Source: Immersiella caudata (Eukaryota > Ascomycota > Sordariomycetes > Sordariales > Lasiosphaeriaceae). From it: a stretch of DNA of 64,000 nt. The stretch is taken from assembly GCA_030512335.1 (NCBI GenBank), contig JAULSU010000002.1:2480001-2544000 (forward strand), given 5' to 3'. The position numbers and the translations under genes were made by a program. Under the pieces are notes generated by a model. The model was not told where the DNA came from. It saw only the letters and a program-made list of their open reading frames with translations, and did not search any database. Shown here in pieces: positions 21,875 through 32,077 of this stretch; position 1 is the stretch's first letter; each line of letters opens with the position of its first letter.

Positions 21875-23396
21875 ATGTCGGCCCAGATCCCTATTGCCGT
21901 GAGCCTCCTCACTGAAGTCCCACCCCTGGATCTGTTGCTGAATGGTGTAGGTGCGTGATCGTATCAGCGACCGTGCGAAGAAGACATTGGATGTTGTCGC
22001 CAGATTCGTCGAGGAAGACTGCATCCCGTGAGCGTCCGCCATCGCAACATTCTTTTAGCTACGCTTGCCCTAACCGCTATGTCTGAAGCGCCGATGCCGT
22101 CTTCGAGGCCCAGATTGGGAGCGGAGACGCGCGATGGGAGAACCATCCGCGGGTTATCGATGACCTGAAGGAGAAAGCCAAGGCCCTCGGGCTCTGGAAC
22201 ATGTTCTTGCCCAAAGGTCACTACAAGGAGTCCCCCGGGTTCACCAATCTCGAGTACGGCTTGATGGCCGAGTGGCTCGGCAAGTCGCGGGTGGCCTCGG
22301 AGGCCGTCAATTGCGCTGCGCCGGATACTGGCAACATGGAAGTGTTGGCGAAGTACGGCAACGAGGCTCAGAAGGCCAAGTGGCTCAAGCCCCTGATGGA
22401 TGGAGAGATTCGTTCGGCCTTCCTCATGACGGAACCACAGGTTGCGTCCTCTGACGCCAGGAATATCGAAATGAAGATTGAGAGGGACGGTGACTTCTAC
22501 GTTCTCAATGGCCAAGTATGACGCTTTAGCTCGACATCTCTTAGGAAGTTGCTGACGTCAAGTTGCAGAAATGGTGGTCGAGCGGTGCCGGCGATCCCCG
22601 ATGCAAGGTCTACATTGTCATGGGAAAGAGCGACCCCGGCAACAAAGACCCCTATAGACAGCAGTCGGTCATCCTGGTGCCCTCCGACGCTAAGGGCATC
22701 ACTATCCATCGCATGCTCTCCGTCTACGGCTATGATGACGCCCCGCATGGCCACGGTCACATCACATTCCTCAACGTTCGTATCCCCGCAGCTAACCTTG
22801 TCCTCGGGGAAGGGCGGGGTTTCGAGATTATCCAGGGACGTCTCGGTCCTGGCCGCATCCACCACGCCATGCGAACCATCGGTTCGGCAGAGCGAGCTTT
22901 GGAGTGGATGCTCATGCGGATCAATGACCCGAAGAAGACTCCCTTCGGCAAACAACTGCGGGAGCACGGCGTGATCCTGGAATGGGTCGCAAAGTCTCGC
23001 ATTGAGATTGACGCAGCCCGTCTCGTGGTCCTCAACGCTGCTATCAAGATGGACGAGCAAGGTCCCAAAGCGGCACTGACCGAGATCGCCCAGGCCAAGG
23101 TTCTCGTTCCTCAGACCGCGCTGACTGTGATTGATCGGGCCGTGCAGTCGTTTGGTGGTGCGGGCGTGAGCCAGGACACGCCCCTGGCCAACATGTGGGC
23201 ACAGATTAGAACGCTGCGGCTGGCTGACGGGCCCGACGAGGTCCATCTGCAGCAGATGGGGCGGAATGAAAACAAGCGTGGGAAGGCTGTGGCCGCCAAG
23301 ATCAACAGCCAGAGGGAGAAGACGGAGCAGTTGATGGAACATTACAAGGTCAGGAAGCTGGAAATCGGGTCAAATATCAAGAGATCGAGTCTCTAA
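21875..23396 (+). CDS. Acyl-CoA dehydrogenase, ACAD10/11-like
   Basis: FAD-dependent enzyme that introduces the alpha-beta double bond into acyl-CoA during beta-oxidation; the ACAD10/11 subgroup prefers long or hydroxylated substrates (family knowledge). Exons 21875-21898, 21951-22027, 22089-22515 and 22569-23396 give 451 residues. Exon 1 is only eight codons. The N-terminal helical domain includes LWNMFLPKGHYKESPGFTN. The FAD-binding middle includes AFLMTEPQVASSDARNIE and KWWSSGAGDPRCKVYIVMGK, split by the last intron. The C-terminal helices include GPGRIHHAMRTIGSAERALE and the FAD-contact stretch QSFGGAGVSQDTPLA. There is no obvious peroxisomal SKL or SRL; it ends KRSSL, and the N-terminus is not a strong mitochondrial presequence. 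The third exon's acceptor is CTGAAG, an uncommon A before AG. Compartment is unresolved. Confidence 0.9.
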
Positions 23397-23784
23397 AGGA
23401 GCACTTATCGTCATCCCTACCCATAGCTCACTTCTGTAGGCACCGAACAGTTTTTTGTGAAGATGCAATGACGTGCACTAGGTGTGACCATGGAGGGGAT
23501 GCAGGGCGCACCGTGCGGTCGCAGTGAATGTCCTTCGGTTACCCCGGGCGACTTGCCCCAAATAGGAGACATGTCAACAATTTTTCCCACTCACCACACA
23601 GCGTCCCCAAAAGCAATTTAAGTCCAAACGGCAGACGAACCACTTCCCGGGCATCCTCTGCAGTCATCAATTTTCGTCCTCCGCGTCACATCTTTGCGAT
23701 TGCACACTGCATCAATCCGATCGCGCATTTCTCCCGTCGCTATCGCAACATTGCCAATCCCGCATACCTCAACACCGCATCATC
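23397..23784. promoter_or_regulatory. 3' flank of the dehydrogenase and SPO12 promoter
   Basis: About 390 bp between tandem genes. The half next to SPO12 is rich in C/A/T and looks like a 5' leader (CATCATC just before the ATG). No specific site recognised. Confidence 0.35.
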
Positions 23785-24282
23785 ATGTCAGGCAACGTCC
23801 TCGCCGCCAAGGACGTGAACACGTCTCTCTCCACGTCCTCGGTCACTTCAGAGTCCAACGGCAAGCCGGATGTTAAGAGCATGGAGTACCACCGTCAAGT
23901 TTTGCAATCGAGGATGGAGCACGCCGAGTAAGTCGTCCCCCGCTGGCGTTTACATTTGCCATTCTTTCTGGCGTGCGCAAGCGAACGTAAATGCTGACGG
24001 TGACATGTAATGCAGGACGAAGCAGTATATTTCCCCGTCCGACAATATTATGAGTCCATGCACCGCAAAGCTCTCTGCCCTTCGCAACAAGCAGGTTGGA
24101 AAGTAAGTCATTCAGTTCAAAATGAGGGATGGGGTCGTTGCTTTGAATGTATGCTGACCTCTTACTCCTACAGGGTCAAGCCGAAGTCGCTGTTTGCACA
24201 AGCTTCAGCTAAGAAACTGGAGGGAGACGGCCTCTTTGGCTCCCAGCCCAAGAGTGCGCTTGCTGCGCCCAAGGCCGAGTAA
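23785..24282 (+). CDS. Spo12-like cell-cycle protein
   Basis: Small nuclear or nucleolar regulator; in yeast Spo12 helps release Cdc14 phosphatase in early anaphase (mitotic exit and meiosis). Exons 23785-23927, 24016-24102 and 24174-24282 give 112 residues. The family's conserved core is present almost exactly: YISPSDNIMSPCTAKLSALR, with the SPSDNIMSPCT block encoded in exon 2. The rest is disordered and Ser/Lys-rich. The SP dipeptides fit phosphorylation by Cdk (inference). The gene is too fragmented by introns to be visible as one frame. It converges on the DRG1 gene. Family assignment is confident because of the core; functional equivalence is inferred. Confidence 0.85.
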
Positions 24283-24688
24283 GCTGCTGCAGTGGTCGGC
24301 GATGGGGGGGGGGGGGAGGAGCAAACAAGCCTGCCGGAAAACCTGCGACATTTAATGCGTTTTTTTGCATGTCGCGTTTGGGTATTGGTGACTGGACGTA
24401 CCGTTATACCATTTGATAGAGTTGTTCGTGGCCAGTGAGACAAGTGGACAAGGACGTTTGGCTTGTTATTGTTGCTGGGGTTGGACTAGGGAGGTAACCG
24501 CCCCATTCTTTGGGAAACAGGCGTTTTGGTATTCTTTGTTGATTGGGATTCACCGGGCACAGGGAGACAGGGTAACGACTGATACGATGAGGGAATATTC
24601 ACGGCAACAAGGCTTGTAAAGGTGTTCTTCTTGGCATCTTGATGTGATTGTGCATTGGAGTTCGAAGCTACCCAGCTGATATGCTCGC
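24283..24688. other. Convergent 3' region with a 13-G homopolymer
   Basis: Lies between SPO12 and DRG1. A run of 13 G occurs at 24304-24316, 21 nt after the SPO12 stop, and a T-run at 24361-24366. No gene is seen. Confidence 0.5.
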
Positions 24689-26113
24689 CTATGCCTTCCA
24701 ACCGCTCACAATGTACACAACGTCCTCATCTGCCACAGGGTGTGACAGTCCCACTCTTTGGGGAACATGCCTGGCGCTTGCTCCCCAAACCAAGGCGTAC
24801 TTGAAGGTGTCCTTGAGGGTCCTGTGAATGCGGTCACAGACGTCCTCGATGGTGCTGTTGCTCCGCACAATCAGGGCTTCGTGGAAGACTGGATCTACGC
24901 CCTTCCGCTTCGTGTATATTCGAATGAGGTTGAGCTCCTTCCAGCATCGGTCCACCACGTCTTGGATGCCAAGGTCAAGCTCGCAGCTCATAACCACCGT
25001 CTGGGGCTCGCGTGCGAGCTTGTCCAGGAAGTCGAGAGAGACGCTATCGATTTTGTTGTAGACGTACAGGCACTTGATGTACTTGCGGTGATCCTTCATG
25101 ATGACGTCAATCAGGTCATCAACCGTGCAATTCTCATCTCGCACAAGAACCTCACAGTTGAGGATCTTGTAGTCGCGAAGAACACCCATGATCATTTTCT
25201 CATCCAGGCCTTTGGGTGTAGACTGGAAGGTGATCTTCATGCCGCCGGCTTTCTTGGGCTTGAGATAGATGTTTCTGCCCTATGTTAGACAATACGCTGG
25301 ACGAGAAAGACTTTTAAGGGCATACGGTGGCTCTCTGTTTAACCTAATGCCCACAGCTTCTAACTCAGCTTCGAGCAGCGCTCTTTGCTCTGCTTTCTTC
25401 GTCGCATCAAGAACCATCAGGATCAAATCACTAGTCTTGGCCGCCGAGATGACCTGACGTCCTCTTCCTTTGCCTTCGGAAGCGCCTTCAATGATACCCG
25501 GAAGATCGAGAAGTTGGATCTCCGCGCCGCCATATTCGAGGACACCAGGAATGGCTGTGAGTGTTGTGAAGGCGTACGACGCAACCTCGGATTTGGTCTT
25601 GGTGACCTTGGATAGAAACGTTGATTTTCCGACGGATGGAAAGCCGACTAGTGCTATTCGTGCATCGCCACTTTTACTAACGTCAAAACCTGAACCACCG
25701 CCACCACCAGCGCCTGGCCCTGGTTCGAGGAGTTGCGCACGGAGTCGTGCAAGCTTTCTGGTGATATTCAGTACAGCGATACCCTTCAGAGTTCGATACC
25801 TACTTACCCCTTCAAAAGACCCAAGTGGTATTCTGGTAATTGTCAGTTTTGAACCACAATCCCACCCTCAGGGACTAAGCAATACAGAGGTCTGCTGGCT
25901 TCAGAGATAGGGTAAGTGGAAATCGAACATACCCGTTGCCTTGTTTTCTGTGAAGGAGTCAGTCTATTTGAACTGCTAGAGGTTTCTTCCGGATGACTCA
26001 CTTTGGGTTTTCCTCATCTCCTCCTCAATCCTAAGTGCCGTGGTCAGTCCCGCACGATATGAGCAATGAGCTAGAGGGGCTCACTCCTTGATCTTTTCCG
26101 TGATGTTGACCAT
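24689..26113 (-). CDS. RBG1: Developmentally regulated GTP-binding protein, DRG1/Rbg1 type
   Basis: Ribosome-associated Obg-family GTPase that with its DFRP partner (Tma46) relieves stalled translation. Six exons: 26113-26085, 26030-26002, 25947-25933, 25832-25808, 25757-25326 and 25274-24689, that is 29, 29, 15, 25, 432 and 586 nt, giving 371 residues, matching the family. The small exons encode MVNITEKIKEIEEEMRKTQ, KNKATE and YHLGLLKG, the conserved N-terminal helices. G1 is GFPSVGKST, G3 is DLPGIIEG and G4 is NKID. The S5D2L-like helical insert and a C-terminal TGS domain follow, ending PVADEDVVYIVSGWKA. A GAGGGGGSG-like glycine stretch precedes G1, as usual for DRG1. Divergent from CWC2. 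Assignment is firm; each tiny exon is forced by conserved sequence and phase. Confidence 0.94.
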
Positions 26114-26715
26114 CTTGGCGGTTGGTTCACAGCGCCGGAAGGCACTGTTTATGCAATAGATGAACTGTTATGTTCCTGACTGAGGCTTGGTAAGTTGGTT
26201 GCGGTAACTTCACAGTCGTGACGAGCCCGAGTTTGGATTGCGTGCCTCGAACTGCCACCCCACGTTCTGGGACCGGCAGAATTCTGAGGGGCAAGCGGGG
26301 CACAGGGATGCCGCATACTGAACACAAGAGCCCTGGACTTGAAGTACAGGCACGTGCTTGACCAATGTCCCAGAGAGTCCACAAGTCCAAAACCAAATGA
26401 AAGCCCAATAAGAGAATTGAAATATACTAGATAAGCTGTGTTACGGATACATCGGCTTTGGAGGTTTCTTTTAACTAAACCATGGCAGATATTCTGCAGC
26501 GGGTCTACTTCATTGGTTTCGTTTTACTGTACCGAGCTCTGCTGTCACCGCATTTGAAGTGACCCACTCTTGGCTGGTCCGCTGTGGATCCTAGGATTTT
26601 CAAACTCCATCCAAACAATCGCCTGCCACCCAAGAGTCGCATCATCCTCCACATCGCGATCGCAAACTGCCCTAGTTCCAAGTCACAACCCATCACGGAG
26701 GAATCCAGCAACACC
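26114..26715. promoter_or_regulatory. Divergent promoter of DRG1 and CWC2
   Basis: 602 bp between two divergent start codons. An in-frame ATG 132 nt upstream of the CWC2 start was not chosen because the extension is not conserved-looking. No specific element recognised. Confidence 0.35.
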
Positions 26716-27975
26716 ATGGCGGAAGTTGATACGAGGCCGGAGACGGATCTGGATCTGCCACCAGTCGACGAGTCACAAAGTCTCGCCCTCACCACGACCA
26801 GTAATGAGGTCGCCGCCCCAGGAGAGAAGAAGGTCAAGAAGATCATCCGCAGAAAGAAGCGCCCCGCACGACCTCAAATAGATCCCGCCCTCATCAAATC
26901 GGAGCCTCCACCACAGACGGGAACTGTTTTCAACATCTGGTAGGTCACACATATCCAAGAGGCGCCCAATTCTGACTAACGCGGTTCTAGGTATAACAAA
27001 TGGAGTGGTGGCGATCGAGAAAGCGCATATCTATCCCAGACGAAGGCGAAAGGGCGATGCGTTATCGCACGCGACTCTGGCTACACGAGAGCCGACAACA
27101 TTCCCGGCAGCTACTTCTGCCTCTACTTCGCGCGCGGCATCTGCCCCAAGGGCCAGGACTGCGACTATCTTCACCGTCTGCCCGGGATCCACGACATGTT
27201 CAACCCTAGCGTAGACTGCTTTGGCCGGGACAAGTTTAGCGACTACAGAGACGATATGGGTGGCGTTGGAACCTTCAACAGGCAGAACAGGACGATCTAC
27301 GTTGGCAGGATTCACGTCACGGACGACATCGAAGAGATTGTTGCTCGCCATTTCGCGGAATGGGGGCAGGTTGAAAGAATACGAGTCCTCAACACGCGGG
27401 GCGTGGCCTTCATTACCTATACGACGGAATGCCAGGCACAGTTTGCGCGCGAAGCCATGGCTCATCAGAGTTTGGACCACGAGGAGATTCTGAACGTTCG
27501 ATGGGCTACCGAGGACCCGAACCCCATGGCACAGAAGCGCGAGGCAAGGCGTATCGAGGAGCTGGCTGCGGAGGCAATTCGGAAAGCTTTACCGGCCGAG
27601 TATGTTGCCGAGATTGAGGGAAGGGACCCAGAGGCGCGCAAAAGGAGGAAAATCGAGAGCAGCTACGGGCTGGAAGGGTATGAGGCACCAGATGAGGTGC
27701 ACTTTGCCCGGGGGCCAAATGCTGTCAATCCTCGAGGCCGTGAAGGGTACGAGCTAGAGCATGAGCAACGGCTGATGTTGGAGCCCCCGAAGTCCATGGA
27801 TGCTGCGCCAGCGGAGCATGCCCAGGCCCAGGAGGTGCCGCAGGAGAATGGCATCCTATCTAGCAGTACGCTGGCAGCGTTACAAGCCGCAAAGGTGTCT
27901 GTGGCATCAAAGCCCAAAACGGCAGCTCCGTCAGGACCACTAGTAGCGTATGGCAGCGATGACGACAGTGATTGA
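26716..27975 (+). CDS. CWC2: Pre-mRNA splicing factor Cwc2
   Basis: Component of the Prp19 (NTC)-related complex that contacts U6 snRNA near the catalytic centre of the spliceosome. Exons 26716-26939 and 26991-27975, joined in NIW-YNKWSGGD, give 402 residues. After an acidic then basic N-terminus, the Torus/CCCH region carries the zinc finger CLYFARGICPKGQDCDYLH (about residues 115-135). An RRM follows (about 175-250) with RNP motifs TIYVGRI and GVAFITY. The helical connector EDPNPMAQKREARRIEEL is typical of the family. The C-terminus is variable and ends in an acidic GSDDDSD. The 51 bp intron has a CTAAC branch site. Start chosen at the ATG giving MAEVDTRPE. Assignment is firm. Confidence 0.95.
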
Positions 27976-28062
27976 GGAAACGGCGTTGGTAGCGATAGCA
28001 TGTAGTTCTTACAACATATGATACCAAAATCCTAGAAGGTTACCCATGGCCAAACCCCCTCC

Positions 28063-29007
28063 CTAGCTGTTGAATATCCTCGAATACAAAACCTCATGCC
28101 TCCCAAACCACAAGTCCATCACCGGCACACACTGCCCTGCCTTCTCCACCGGCGTCTCCCACTCCCTCGCCAGCGCCGCATTGATCAACCCCTGAACCGT
28201 CTCCCCCGCAAGCGTCTTCTGCGCCTGATACGGCCCAAACATCCCCGCCCTCACCGCCGCCGACACCAGCGCTTTCACATGTCCCAGCATAAACACATAC
28301 GCCGTCTGCTCCAAACTCAAACCCGCCAGCCGTCCAATCGCCCCAAACAGCGGTGCCAAATGTGCAGATGCCGGGGGCGGCTCGCCGTCTTCTCGCCCTG
28401 CTGCTATCGAAGCCTTCAAAATCACTGAGAACCCCTTCAACCCGTCCCCCTTCTCTCCAGGCAAAGCCCCCGCCAGTGACCGCTCCCAAATCGAAAGAAG
28501 CGCCCTTCCCTGCGCTACCGACGCGCGTCTCCCGACGGTGCAGATGATCGTCGCGTCGAGGGCATCATCTAACCTGACCAGGTTCTCGGTAGATGGATCT
28601 CGATAGGCAGCGAGCGCGAAGGGGAGTGTGGTGGAGGCGTAGGAGGAGATGGATAACGGGAGGAAGGAGGTGAACGAGGGAGTGGTGCGTGTGTGGTGAT
28701 TGGATTTGTGGTGGGCTAGGTAGGATTCGAGGCCGGAGGAGAAGGCGAAGGAGCCGAGGGGGAGGGCGGAGTCGGAGAGGAGGAGGAGGAAATGGTTGGC
28801 GGTTGTTGAGATGGGGGGTGCTGAGGGGAGAGGTTAGCCTGTGAGTGAGGGCAGTGGGGGTGGGCACGGACGGGTGAGTGAGAGGGAGGTGTGTTTGGGG
28901 GTGAGTTTCGCTTTGGCGGCTGCAAGGCGGCGCTCTAGGTCGGCAATTTCAAGGGCGAGGTCATCGTCGGCTGGATGAGGATCTGGGATGGGATTGGTGA
29001 TTGTCAT
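28063..29007 (-). CDS. Urease accessory protein UreF
   Basis: Nickel-insertion chaperone partner: with UreD and UreG it forms the complex that loads Ni(II) into apo-urease, allowing urea to be used as nitrogen source. Exons 29007-28872 and 28820-28063 (51 bp intron with donor GTCCGT and a CTAAC branch site) give 297 residues. The join restores LTPPPISTTANHFLLLLSD, then SALPLGSFAFSSGLESYLAH, the signature N-terminal helix of UreF. Conserved helices include LDATIICTVGRRASVAQGRALLSIW, FGAIGRLAGLSLEQTAYVFML and GPYQAQKTLAGETVQGLINAA. The C-terminal tail is PVMDLWFGRHEVLYSRIFNS, the usual end of eukaryotic UreF. The first 45 residues are a charged helix (LALEIADLERRLAAAKAKL). Codon use is very C-rich at third positions. 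Assignment is firm. Confidence 0.93.
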
Positions 29008-29330
29008 TGTGTCTTCATTGTCTGGAGAGTGTTCATGTCCGAGTTGGCGATAAGTTGAGGATTGATAAACGCTCAGCGATTACGGTGTTGTTGATAGCGG
29101 GGTAGTTGGAAGTCAGGGGCCAAAGATCCGCTTATTAGGTATCCCAAACGCTATCAGACAATTGATCCATCCCCTACATGATGCTCCAAACAAACAAATC
29201 CTATGACGGCATTATCCAGATAGTTTGCCTCATTCCCAACACCACGCAATGCACTTATTCCCTACCCGGCCGGTGCTCCTCAAGCTAAACCTCGACATGA
29301 ATACTCCAGAACGCCATTACATCCAGCCCC
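29008..29330. other. Short intergenic region, UreF promoter side
   Basis: 323 bp between the UreF start and the Cut12-like stop, both on the minus strand, so it holds the Cut12-like 3' flank and the UreF promoter. No distinct element seen. Confidence 0.35.
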
Positions 29331-31567
29331 CTAGAACGGGGTATTCTCCTTGTTGCGATCCCCCCTTGCCCTTGCAGACCTCCGCTGCTGAATGCGCGCA
29401 ATGGCCGCAGCCTTGCGATCTGCTGGCAGAGTTGTCCTTGCGGTGCTAATGTCCCACACACCACTAGTATGTGCATCCACTGGCCCTCCAAGCGGCGCAA
29501 AACTATCTTGAACCAGATCGATCCGCGGGGGTTCCCCTTCGGGCGAAAATGAGCGAATAGGGGCTGGCCTCTCAGCCGGCTTCTCGGCGGCGATGCGTTT
29601 GCGACGCTCCTGGCTGGCACGGAATTCGCCGACAATATCGTCAATAGTCGCTTTCGCCCTACCGGTCGTAGCGCTCGCAGTCGTCCCGGCCGCCCATGAT
29701 TTTCGCTGCGGCTGGCGTTCTGGTCGCGATGGCTCTTGTTCTCGAAGATGTGCCGAACGCCCGCTAGACGCCGAGCTACGGCTGTCCTGGAGGTTTGCCC
29801 GATCACTGAGCACCCACGAGTCTTTCTGACCTAGCTCGGCCTCGATCCTCTCTCGTAGTGCTCGGGATGACACAACTGCCTCATCCTCGTAGAAATCCGG
29901 CTTGCGGTTCTCCGTGCTGCTTCTGGTTCGTGCTTTGCTCCTGCTAGTTGCCGTGGTGGGCGCAAGCAGTCCGCGCTGAATGCTCACTTTCTTCAGCTCA
30001 CTTAGCTCTCGCAACAAGAGAGTGCTCTCTTCTTCTGCTGTCTCAAGAAACTTCAAAGCGGATTCACGGTCCGGGCCCCGGATCTTCTCGGTGCCAGCCT
30101 TGAGCTTCGTATCGAGGTTTTTCGCGTGCGTCGTCCACTTCGATTCGATGGCCGCGGCCCTCAGCGAGGCCACTTCGTCCTGGAGTTCCATAATCCTCTC
30201 GTTCTTTTTCTGCAAGACCTGCCGTGCCTCTGTATAGCGCGCCTTGGCGTCCTCCTTGACCTTCTCGTAATCCTGTTTCCACTTCTGAGCTTCGCTCTCT
30301 CTCTGCAGAGCTTCCGCCTTTGCTTCTCGTAGATCCTTCTCAAGGTCCTGAATGGTCGACGCGGTCTTTGTGAGGTTCCCAGATAGCATCCGATTCTCTT
30401 CAACCAGTTTGGCCGAACGTTGCTCTGTAAACTTGAGCTCAGATCCCAAGCGATCGCGTTCCTCCCGGAGCTTATCTAGTTCCCTTGCCTGCGACCTTGC
30501 TCGCCTCAGCTCACGCTGGGTTTCAAGAAGCGTTTTTTGCGTTCGCGGCGACGCAATCCTACGGTGCCGCTGTAGCTTCTCGTCCAGCTCACCTTCCGCA
30601 TTGTCGAGAAGTAGGCTTTCCAATTCCTCGACCTGCTTCTTGTACTCAAGTGCCAAGGCAGTCTGTTTGGTAAGCTCCTCCATGTGGCCGGAATCCAGCT
30701 CTCCGCCTGTCTTTTTGGCTCTGAGCGCGATCTGGCGTCCCATCTCCGAGACCCTTTGGTCCATCTGCTTCACCTTCTCTTGCTCCTCCTTGAGTTTCTG
30801 GTTCAAGTCAATAGCTTCCTGGTCCTTTTTCTTTGCGTAAGACTTCGCGAGCTGCTTGTACTTGACCAGCTTCTCCATCTCGGCCTTCGCATCCTTGTGA
30901 TAGGTCTCAAATTCCGATTTCCAATATTTCCCCGAGCGGGAGTATGGTTCATTGAGATCCACTGTGACGTCGCCATCGTATTCCGATTCTTCTTCAATTT
31001 CCTCCCAAACGTCTTCCGCCTCCTTCGCCTCTGCTGCATCTTCGAGAGTGCCACTCCGACGCGAGTTCTCCAAAGCCTGTGTGAGCCTAGTTTTCGGCCT
31101 CGAAATTGTGTCGCCTGCTTCGTCATCGCCTCTGGATTTCCAGGGAGTAGGAGGTTTTATCGGGCCAGAGTCAGACACGGTCGACTCCGCAGCTCCCTCC
31201 TTGACGCCGTGACCGAAGGAGACGCGTTTTCGACGCGTTGTACCAACCCCTGGTGTGAGGAGTATCCCTGGGGGCTTCGTTGGCGAGGCGCTTGGCTGCG
31301 TGACCGCGGAATTGCTGTTAGTTGGCTGTGACGTCCTCTCTTTCGAGGCGCGATCGCGGGCAGCTGGAGTGCCGAACAGGGCGGTCTTCAAGGCGCGCAC
31401 GGCAAATACTGGAGCTGGAGTATCTGGCATGTCGATTTGGGTGGTATCATCTACAGAGGTGTAAGTTCCAGCAAACAATGCGAGATGCAGAGAGTTGGAT
31501 GCTTACCAGCTCCAGGCGCGTCCTGCGGCGCGTTGCTAGGCCCGCGCCTCAGCGCCCAACTGATCAT
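29331..31567 (-). CDS. Spindle pole body-associated protein, Cut12 family
   Basis: Predicted spindle pole body protein; in fission yeast Cut12 drives commitment to mitosis at the pole through Polo kinase and PP1. Exons 31567-31507 and 31450-29331 (56 bp intron) give 726 residues. The N-terminus MISWALRRGPSNAPQ and TPAPVFAVRALKTALFGTP is conserved in filamentous fungi. Next comes KPPGILLTPGVGTTRRKRVSFG, described here in two parts: the GILLTPG box and the RVSF sequence (a PP1-docking RVxF match). Residues about 185-520 are a long coiled coil rich in Glu/Lys/Gln/Arg, starting near YWKSEFETYHKDAKAEMEKL. The C-terminal third is disordered and Ser/Arg-rich. The gene is divergent from GCN2 across about 510 bp. 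Family identification rests on the N-terminal box and architecture. Confidence 0.82.
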
Positions 31568-32077
31568 TTTGTCCGGTGTTGCGAAAACACTTCAGAGTAT
31601 GAGTATATGGCTACAGTAGCAATGTGTCGCGCAACTCAGATGCGCTGGGGGTGTCTTTCGGAGCCGTTAATGTTTGCAATGCTCAGCCTGTGTTGTATGG
31701 TGTCAACTGTTTACTTCGTTTCCTTTTGCGGATCCCCAGCAAAGAAAGCCTTGTGGGGCGACCGCTGAGGGGTCGTTGTCACTGTGCGGATAGTGGGGCC
31801 CCCACTACCTAGTCACACGGTTACTTACCGGGGTTCATCTTATTGTCGCCCTGTCGATGAACCTCAATGGTCGCCGTGAATGGTCACGACTGACCACCAG
31901 AAACTCGCTATTGTACTATTGACTGACAATACACGTAATATGGGCTCATTTCTGTGATGTCTTGCAGCAGCCAATAGGCTGTGCGGTCCAGTTTCGGTTT
32001 TGAGCTGGAACTTTGTTCTTTCTTTGCGACCCGAGACTCACTTTGACTCACTGGCCAACACACCACTCCCCCTCAAC
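31568..32077. promoter_or_regulatory. Divergent promoter of the Cut12-like gene and GCN2
   Basis: 510 bp between divergent start codons. TGACTCA, the exact core of the Gcn4/CPC1 binding site, lies at 32044-32050, 28 bp upstream of the GCN2 ATG. A GGGGCCCCC palindrome occurs near 31796. The element is seen; control by the amino-acid starvation factor is inference. Confidence 0.4.
32044..32050 (+). promoter_or_regulatory. CPRE/GCRE-type TGACTCA in the GCN2 5' leader
   Basis: Exact palindromic-core match to the Gcn4/CPC1 site, 28 bp before the GCN2 start codon. A single 7-mer can occur by chance, so its role is uncertain. Confidence 0.3.

Noticed and set aside
26584..26715. Upstream in-frame start for CWC2
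   Set aside because: The extension has no recognisable features and MAEVDTRPE fits the family start better.
30352..31331. Long Ser/Cys/Leu-rich frames antisense to the Cut12-like gene
   Set aside because: Typical reflection of a Glu/Lys/Arg coiled coil on the opposite strand.
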